Source: Myotis daubentonii
Lineage: Eukaryota > Chordata > Mammalia > Chiroptera > Vespertilionidae
Length of the DNA stretch: 64,000 nucleotides
Assembly (NCBI RefSeq): GCF_963259705.1
Contig: NC_081861.1
Location: 107,786,102-107,850,101 of the forward strand
Direction: 5' to 3'
Below the pieces are notes generated by a model. It saw only the letters and a program-made list of their open reading frames with translations, had not been told where the DNA came from and ran no database searches. A program made the translations under genes and the position numbers. Numbering within the stretch: position 1 is the stretch's first letter; each line of letters opens with the position of its first letter. Below, one piece after another: positions 57,668-64,000 of this stretch.

Positions 57668-60600
57668 GTAAGGAGACTCCTGAGGAGAAAATAGAGGGAT
57701 TGGGGGCCCCTGCGCTCAGTGTCGCTCCTGTGAGGGGAGGAGAGCTTGCACGGCTTGTACTGTAGGGCGAAGGGAACAATGGAAGTGGCGTCTAGTCCCT
57801 AAATTGCCCTCCCCCTCGAGCGCCCAGCTCTTCTCCTCAGCCTCGGCGGTGGCTGGAGGAATTGAGGGAAGTGTCTCCTCCTCAGCGGACCTTTTCTTTC
57901 CGTAAGGCCAGAGCCCCTGGGGGCAAGAGCCCTCCTGAAAGCCGTGGGTGGTTTTGGGTGACGGGAAAATGGCGGAAAACAAAACGGTGAAGTGAAGAAT
58001 GCGACGTCCCCCCGGCATTTTATCTGCTACCTTCCCCCCTCCCCCCAATATTCCTTTCACTCGCGCCCCCACCCACATCTCCCCGCCCCCCGCCCGCCGC
58101 GAATGGTAACCTTGGAATTCGCGAGGGATGGCGGCGTTTGCTAGGAGGTGGGACCGAATCGGGCATTTTAGGGCTATAGGGAGCCGTCAGAGCCGGGAAG
58201 GGGGGGAGGGGGGTGTGCTGCAAGTGTAGCCTCTGCTAACACACCACCATTTTGGTTCTCAGCCTTCTCCCATGTAGTGGGGCCGAGGGAGCGGGAGGAG
58301 GATGAGGGGATGGGTTGCACGGCGTGGGGAGCGTAGCGGCGGTGGAGACCACTGCAGCGACTGAAAGGAGGGTGGAGGGGAAAGGGTCTTCTGGTCTCTT
58401 CGTTCTCCGTCTTTCCGTGGCGAAGGTGCTCTGGTTCGGTTAAGGATCCAGCCCGATGGGTAATGTATGAGGGCACGTGTGTGCGTTCTGCTCGAAACGA
58501 TTGAAACTTGGCATGGTCTCGGGAAAGGCAGACTTATGCGGGAAGACGATTGTGTCCAAAGCTGCAATACTGCTACTTGCCAGGGCTCCTTTGTCTCATA
58601 TCCCTGCAAATAGTACTTTCACATTCTCTTGTTTTGCCGTCTTAGGATTTCTCTCCCATGCCTTACCGAATTTACATCACGGAGAAGCTAGGTCCTGAAT
58701 GAGCTATGTGTAGAGGAGATTGCTGAGAGTAACATTGGTGTGTGTATGTGATTTCTGCTCCCCCTACGTTGCTGGAAAGATGTTTACTTAAAGCGTACTT
58801 GGTGGTTACCTCCATTCAGTAAAGATGGGAGCGAGATAGATTCTTGGGAAGACTCAGAAGCCTAGGGATCTATTGGCTGTTCTCCTACCTTATTTATTAT
58901 TGATCTTATTGAAACTTCCTATATGGGAATAAATGTGCTCAAATTTATTTGGTATTCATACAGCATGGCACTTCCCATAATAGTTGCATTAGGTGTTCAG
59001 ATTTTTACATTTCACTGAGCGCTAGTGCATCTTTTTCTCTATAGATCTGGCAAGGATTAAGCTTGCCCTTGGTTGGTTCTCTTTCGCTTTCCAAAATATG
59101 GAGTTGCTAGTGATTTTTAAAATGTGCTTTAGAGAAGATTTTGTTTTAATCAGGTGGTCGAATTCTAAGTGTAATAATGTTGCTTATATCATAGTGGATG
59201 GATAGTCGTTTCTGTTGGAATCCCTATGTTTGCTTTTTATATTAATAGATGGTTACTTTTTATATTAATAGATTTGAGCATATCAGCCCAAATTGAAAAT
59301 GTAAAGAAAAATTCTTAGTTGTGTAAGAGTTTTGGTTTAAAATGTTTTAAAATATCTAATTCTAAATGTATTTTTACAATAGGTAAAGGAAACTTTTCCC
59401 CCCCAAAGAAAATAATATAGTTCAGAAGGAAAAAAAAAAAAGAAATTGCTGCAGATTTTATTTTACAGTGTAAGAAAAATCTACAGTTTCTTCAAGACTC
59501 TATATTAAGGTGATTAACAAATTATAGTGTTTTATCTTATTTAATAACTAAACAAAATTAAGTGTTTAAAACATTTTAAAGACATTTATAATTGTTCTAT
59601 TAGTAATAAATAAAACAATTGCTCTAATTAAAGTTGAAATAGTACAATGTTTTTAATTTTAAGAATAAGTCCTCATGGTATTTTAACTTACCTCTGAACA
59701 CACAGTTTATTATGATTGCTCTTGACTTCATTTTGAAGGCAGAAAACAATGTGGTATTTTTAAAAAAGATAAAATACAGCCAAGAATTTCTAAAACTTTG
59801 TAATTTTGCTCACACATAACCAAATAATTTTATCTAAAATATTTGATATGTTGTAGGATTTTTATATACATGACTCAAATGTTGATAGAAGTTACTCTGT
59901 GAGACTCTCCTACATCTATAGAACTTTAAGGCAAGGAAAATAATCTTAGTGATCTCCTGTACTTAAGGATAAAGTTAGTTTACATGGCAGCTTTCTAAAA
60001 TGTTTATTAATGATATAATCTCATCTTTTGTGCAGTATAGTCCTATTTATTAAACACTCCTATCTAAAAAGGAGATAATTGTTACATAAAATTTAGAGAT
60101 TTTTTGGTATATTTACTTAGAATCTTAGGTTTGATGAGGAAATACACATAAGTAGTTATAAAAAATATGTTGAGTGACAGCACATAACTTTAGGTTTCAT
60201 ACTATCTGGTGATCTTAAATAAGTCATTTGAAATGAAATATATTGATCCCTTGCTTTCAAAATTAATATGAGGCTAAAATGACTTTAGTAATCATTAATG
60301 GAAAAAAAATCCAACAATTGCAAGTAAACTATATATTCTGTAAGAGACAATTTGCTAAAATGTTTGTATGTGATTGATCTTATCTTTACCATATTTAGGA
60401 AGCAGTCATGTTTCATGAGTCCTCAAAACTGTGAGACAAGAGAATGTAGTAGAGTGAGCTCAGAAGTCCTTACTGACCCAAAGAACTCCCGGGAAACTGG
60501 GATAGAACATTTTACATTATAAGTAAAACCCCTGGAGCCAGAGGTGAAACACGTTTATCTGCAGAGCTCCGCTGCAGGGCTGATCTGGGTCTGGAAGAAA

Positions 60601-61017
60601 TGGATGAGAGCCACTGGATGAAATTCATTAATACTAGACACCTGAGTCCTCTAGTAATGTATAAATATCCCAACTATTGTCTGTTGTCATCCTGTTCTTT
60701 TTCTTCTGCTTTTATAACCTATATTTTAACTGGAACTTCAACACTACAGTGTTGTTCTTTTGCTTGCTTCTTTCACTTCCCTATGGCTCACCACACTTAC
60801 TGTGTCTCATTCTCCATTATCTTTGGTTTACTTCCACTTGGCCCTTCTATAATTTATGGTTGTCACATAAAGCATCTAATCAAGATTTTTGTTTTGTTTT
60901 CTTTTGTAATGAAATATGCACACCTGGTTGAGAGGCATGTTTTCAATTGCATTTTTTTTTCTCAAAACAATTGACTGGCCTACATGCTTTTAAACTTAAA
61001 AACCATTTCTTTTACAG
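57668..61017 (+). other. ZNF711: ZNF711 intron 1
   Basis: It runs from GTAAGG to a pyrimidine-rich acceptor TTTCTTTTACAG. After the CpG island the sequence is AT-rich and nearly free of recognisable transposons. A further 5'UTR exon may lie at about 60401-60520 (acceptor ATATTTAG, donor A/GTAAAA), but this is weak. Open frames at 60600-60974 do not resemble a protein. Confidence 0.6.
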
Positions 61018-61125
61018 AGATTTGTGAATGACCTTTGCTAAGTATGGATTCAGGTGGAGGAGGCAGTCTTGGATTGTACACATCAGACTCTAGAATGGCC
61101 CATACCATGATTATGCAAGATTTTG
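61018..61125 (+). CDS. ZNF711: ZNF711 first coding exon (CDS from 61044)
   Basis: ZNF711 is a zinc-finger transcription activator of the ZFX/ZFY family; in humans its loss causes X-linked intellectual disability. The acceptor CTTTTACAG ends at 61017. ATG at 61044 opens 27 codons and one base: [18 protein letters not shown] followed by AHTMIMQDF. That is the recalled start of ZNF711 with one extra Gly and a Tyr in place of His. The exon ends TTTTG and a donor GTAAAG follows at 61126, leaving phase 1, so the next codon is G plus two bases of the next exon (Val in the family). A short upstream in-exon ATG (GTGAATGACC) gives only a very short frame. Acidic domain and zinc fingers lie beyond the window. 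Confidence 0.92.
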
Positions 61126-62700
61126 GTAAAGCATTTTCTTTGTTGTACTTTTTCTTTCTTTTTTAAGAGTCAGAACAAATGAAATATCAAAACTACATTG
61201 CAGAAGGGGAGAGTTACAATAAAATATTGTTCTCTTGCTAGGAAAACATATTTGTAAGACTTATTAAAGTACAGCTATATGTCTATTGTCTACTTAAAAC
61301 CATTCTTAAAATTTTGTGGGAAAGTTGAGGTAAGGATACTTGGAATATAGTGGTAATATGCCATTGGAAATGTAAAACTCAATTTGCATAAATAACTATC
61401 AGTTCTTACATGTAGGAAATATTAAGTTAGATTTCTAAAATATATTTTAATTTGAATTGTTAATAAAGCTGGACAAGGAAATACTTCAGTCATTTTAAAG
61501 AAGTTGGATGCTTATAAAGTGATATAGGAAAATTGTGCACTAGGTGATCAATTGTATTCTGATACTGTTTTCTCAGAAAGTTGTTATTAATAGCATTACA
61601 TTTTAAAAAATAAAAGAAAATATTCTTTATTTTTGTGAACATTTTTCAGTAGTCTCTTAAGTGTAGTCATTTTGATGAAAATGTGAAGACTCCATTGAGA
61701 GTCCACAAAGAAACTGAATTTGGGTAAGGTCAATATGAATTATAGAAGATAAGATATCTGAAGTATAAGAGTAGTAGAAGTTGAAGAAAAGATCACAGTG
61801 AGAGTATGAGTGTAAAAAAGACAAATGGTAAATTGGGATAAAAAGTAAACAAAACATGAGGTATTATGGAATTGTCAAAGATGAAATTAGATAATATGGT
61901 TGAATTCTTAATTTTGTTCCATTGTAAAGCCAAACCCCCCCCCCCCAAAAAAAAGAAATGAATTCCAGTCTTGCCAGTCCTATTAACTATCTGTGTAAAC
62001 TTCAGCAAATTACTTAATTCACTTGTATGAAGGGGTTGGACAAGATAACATTTAAGGTATTCTCCAATTCTTTGATTCCTTGATATTTCTGCCTGATGAC
62101 TAAAGGTACAGTGTGTAGTTCAAGAACAAATGTGTTGGAGATCAAGATGACTGTGTAGTTAATTGATGAAATAGAAAGAAATCATGGATTTATCCTAAGA
62201 GTCAGAATGAATTGTGTTGATTATGAACAACTTAGAAGTGATTTGGGGTGAAAAAAGTATAGGAATACATTTTAGAGGTAGGGCAAAGGGCTGAAGAGTA
62301 AGATTTCACAAATAATTTTGTGAATTCTTTGCTAAAGATAGTTTTTAAAATACTGGAACATGTGAACTTCAATATGTTAAATACGTTTTGGTTGAAATGC
62401 CAACTTTAATTTGTTACCTTTTAATAATAGGTATTTTTAAAATGGGAAGAAATACAGCATTTTCTCTATTTAATACAAAATGTTACCTGCAATGTAGCAT
62501 TTCCCTTCCAAGATTGAAAAAAATATCTGATCAGTGCTGATAAATATTTGGTGTTCCTCTTAACTTCCTTTTCATTGTTCCTCCTCAATGTTATTTTTTG
62601 ATGGTAAATTAATCCTTTATTATATCTAATACTTTATTTCCTTTTCATTGCTAGGGAAGTAGAATATGTGTATTGACATATTTTTATGTACATTCTTTTT
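61126..62700 (+). other. ZNF711: ZNF711 intron 2, proximal part
   Basis: AT-rich DNA with short homopolymers (a C run near 61936). No exon with a ZNF711-like frame was found, so the next coding exon must lie outside the window or be very short. Confidence 0.7.
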
Positions 62701-62704
62701 TCTT

Positions 62705-63105
62705 ATTTATTTTTATTGAGATATAATTAATATACTATACAATTCACCCATGTTAAAGAATACAATTCAGTAGTTTTTAGTATAGTTACAAAGTGCAGCT
62801 GTCACCATTACCTAATTTCAGAACATTTTGTCATGGTAAAAATAAACCTCATACCTATTAGCAGTTATTTTCTACCCCACCCCCCATCTTCCTGCCTATG
62901 GGTTTACCTGTTCTGGATATTTTATATAAGTAGAATCATACCATATGTGACCTTTTTTGCCTGGCTTCTTTTCACCTAGCATAATGTTTTCAAGTTTTAT
63001 CCATATTGTAACATAGATTAATACTTCATTTCTTTTTACTGCTAAATGATACTCTACTACATGGGTAAGCTAAATTTGTTTATCCATTCATCAGTTGGCA
63101 GACAT
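62705..63105 (-). mobile_element. Old L1 3' end in intron 2
   Basis: TTATTGAGATATAATTAATATAC, AATTCAGTAGTTTTTAGTAT and CCTAGCATAATGTTTTCAAG are the complement of an old mammalian L1 3'UTR. Confidence 0.85.
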
Positions 63106-63771
63106 TTGTCTTGTTAAATATTTTTAATGCATTAGAATGCTTTTGTATTTAACCTAAAGCTTTGCATCTCAGACTAGAGTATGAGTGCCCTTGAGGAATG
63201 TGGCAGTGTTTACATGAAACCACAGGATAAACAGCTCATCAAACAGTACCTTTATTTGAATTGGGGAGAAGACACATAGACACAGTTATACTCATGTAAA
63301 CATGTTATGGGAAAGGAAGCAAAATTTTATTCATTATACCCTTACTTTTTATGAGTAATAAAATGGGCAAGTATGAGAACTACTTCCAGATCTTTAATTT
63401 AAAGTCCTTTCTAAAATTAATAGAGTAAATCAAATTACTTATACCATAAAAAAATTAAAGCCACAGTTTTTTGTTATACAGTTGTTCATGATTCAGTTTC
63501 CTAGTAGAATTTTGTGATTATTGGTTTTGAAATGATGCATTCTTTTAAAATTCCTTTTTAATTTAATTTTATGCTCTTTTAAATCTAGACAAAAATTGAT
63601 GGCAACTAAATTGCTTTTACATTTTTTTGTTAAATTATTTTGTTGGCTATCTAGTTAGATCAGAAATGGGTAATGTTCACTCATTTGTGTTTAGCAATGA
63701 TGTTAACCTAAAGTATAAGTTAGGTTTCCATTTGTCCTTAGTAAATTCTGAAATCTTAGAAGATAGAAAGG

Positions 63772-63774
<3 letters not shown>

Positions 63775-63814
<40 letters not shown>
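63775..63814. repeat. (TA)n microsatellite
   Basis: About 20 TA units at the poly(A) end of the following L1. Confidence 0.96.
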
Positions 63815-63819
<5 letters not shown>

Positions 63820-64000
63820 ATTGTCTAAAGTTTTACATATGTCTCCTTTTCCCCCAATTGAACCCCCCCTCCCCACAGCCATTCCTACCTCCGGGCAAGT
63901 CCCCACTGCCCCAGTGTCTGTGTCCATTGGTTATGCTAATATGCGTGCATACAAGTCCTTTGGTTGCTCTCTAACCCTCCCTCCCCTACCATTTGTCTCT
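63815..64000 (-). mobile_element. Young L1 3'UTR, continues past the window
   Basis: Complement of the 3'UTR: GTCCATTGGTTATGCTAATATG and ACAAGTCCTTTGGTTG, as in the other young L1 tails here. It is inserted in ZNF711 intron 2 in antisense orientation. Confidence 0.9.

Larger units (their letters stand above)
57170..58500. promoter_or_regulatory. ZNF711: CpG island of ZNF711
   Basis: CpG-dense, GC-rich DNA begins abruptly near 57240 and spans the promoter, exon 1 and the start of intron 1. It is free of repeats, in contrast to the 57 kb upstream. Such an island marks a broadly expressed promoter. On an X chromosome it would be the place where silencing on the inactive X is set or escaped (inference). 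Confidence 0.85.

Noticed and set aside
57447..57779. Open frames with Ala, Pro or Gly runs in the CpG island
   Set aside because: GC-rich DNA with few stops; the frames cross the predicted splice donor and do not match a known protein.
60401..60520. Additional 5'UTR exon of ZNF711
   Set aside because: Acceptor and donor are both weak and there is no independent support; mentioned only as a possibility under intron 1.
60600..60974. 124-codon hydrophobic open frame in intron 1
   Set aside because: AT-rich Phe/Ser-rich frame without family resemblance or splice context; most likely chance.

Overview
The window is vertebrate nuclear DNA from a bat, most likely a vespertilionid on the X chromosome. 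Three signals point there. There are six Ves-type tRNA-derived SINEs. There are several HeliBat-like rolling-circle Helitrons (5' TC, 3' hairpin plus CTAG, A/T target), which among mammals are known from vesper bats. There are SPIN-type hAT transposons. The only host gene is the 5' end of ZNF711 (X-linked in placental mammals) at the right end on the + strand: a CpG-rich promoter, a non-coding first exon with a GGC repeat, a 3.35 kb intron, and a first coding exon at 61018-61125. No other host protein gene was found, and almost every other long open frame is L1 coding sequence or its shadow.

Layout. 1-3912: old + strand L1 with a Ves insertion. 4409-10071: a Helitron split by a Ves and by a 4.1 kb L1 that begins exactly at the ORF2 start; its ORF2 has one frameshift. 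10386-12687: a 2.3 kb internally deleted provirus on the minus strand (two LTRs, tRNA-Lys-type primer site, 6-bp target duplication). 12694-16930: ancient repeats, a TA-flanked MITE, L1 tails and a Helitron. 16950-23525: an L1 split by a HAL1 (half-L1, ORF1 only) and by a 732 bp hAT element that carries a piece of arthropod-like reverse transcriptase. 24277-26052: twin-primed (inverted) L1. 26888-30620: three Helitrons, one split by a second HAL1. 31109-33499: a Ves and head-to-head L1 pieces. 34214-37860: a MIR split by a twin-primed L1, itself split by another L1, and by a SPIN. 38663-49632: a full-length L1 with 5'UTR, ORF1 and ORF2, broken by a SPIN, a compound Helitron holding a solo LTR, an L1 tail, a Ves and another Helitron. 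49870-57100: older L1/hAT debris, two Ves SINEs and unassigned DNA. 57170-64000: ZNF711.

The elements form a readable insertion history because many target-site duplications survive. The most unusual items are (i) the hAT element carrying a non-LTR retrotransposon fragment of arthropod type between an 11-bp direct repeat, (ii) two HAL1 copies, one prematurely polyadenylated and one with a two-heptad duplication in the ORF1 coiled coil, (iii) compound read-through Helitrons seen twice with the same order of parts, one holding an L1 5'UTR fragment, and (iv) a miniature provirus with a rearranged leader. Everything here comes from reading the sequence; family names rest on recalled consensus features and were not searched.
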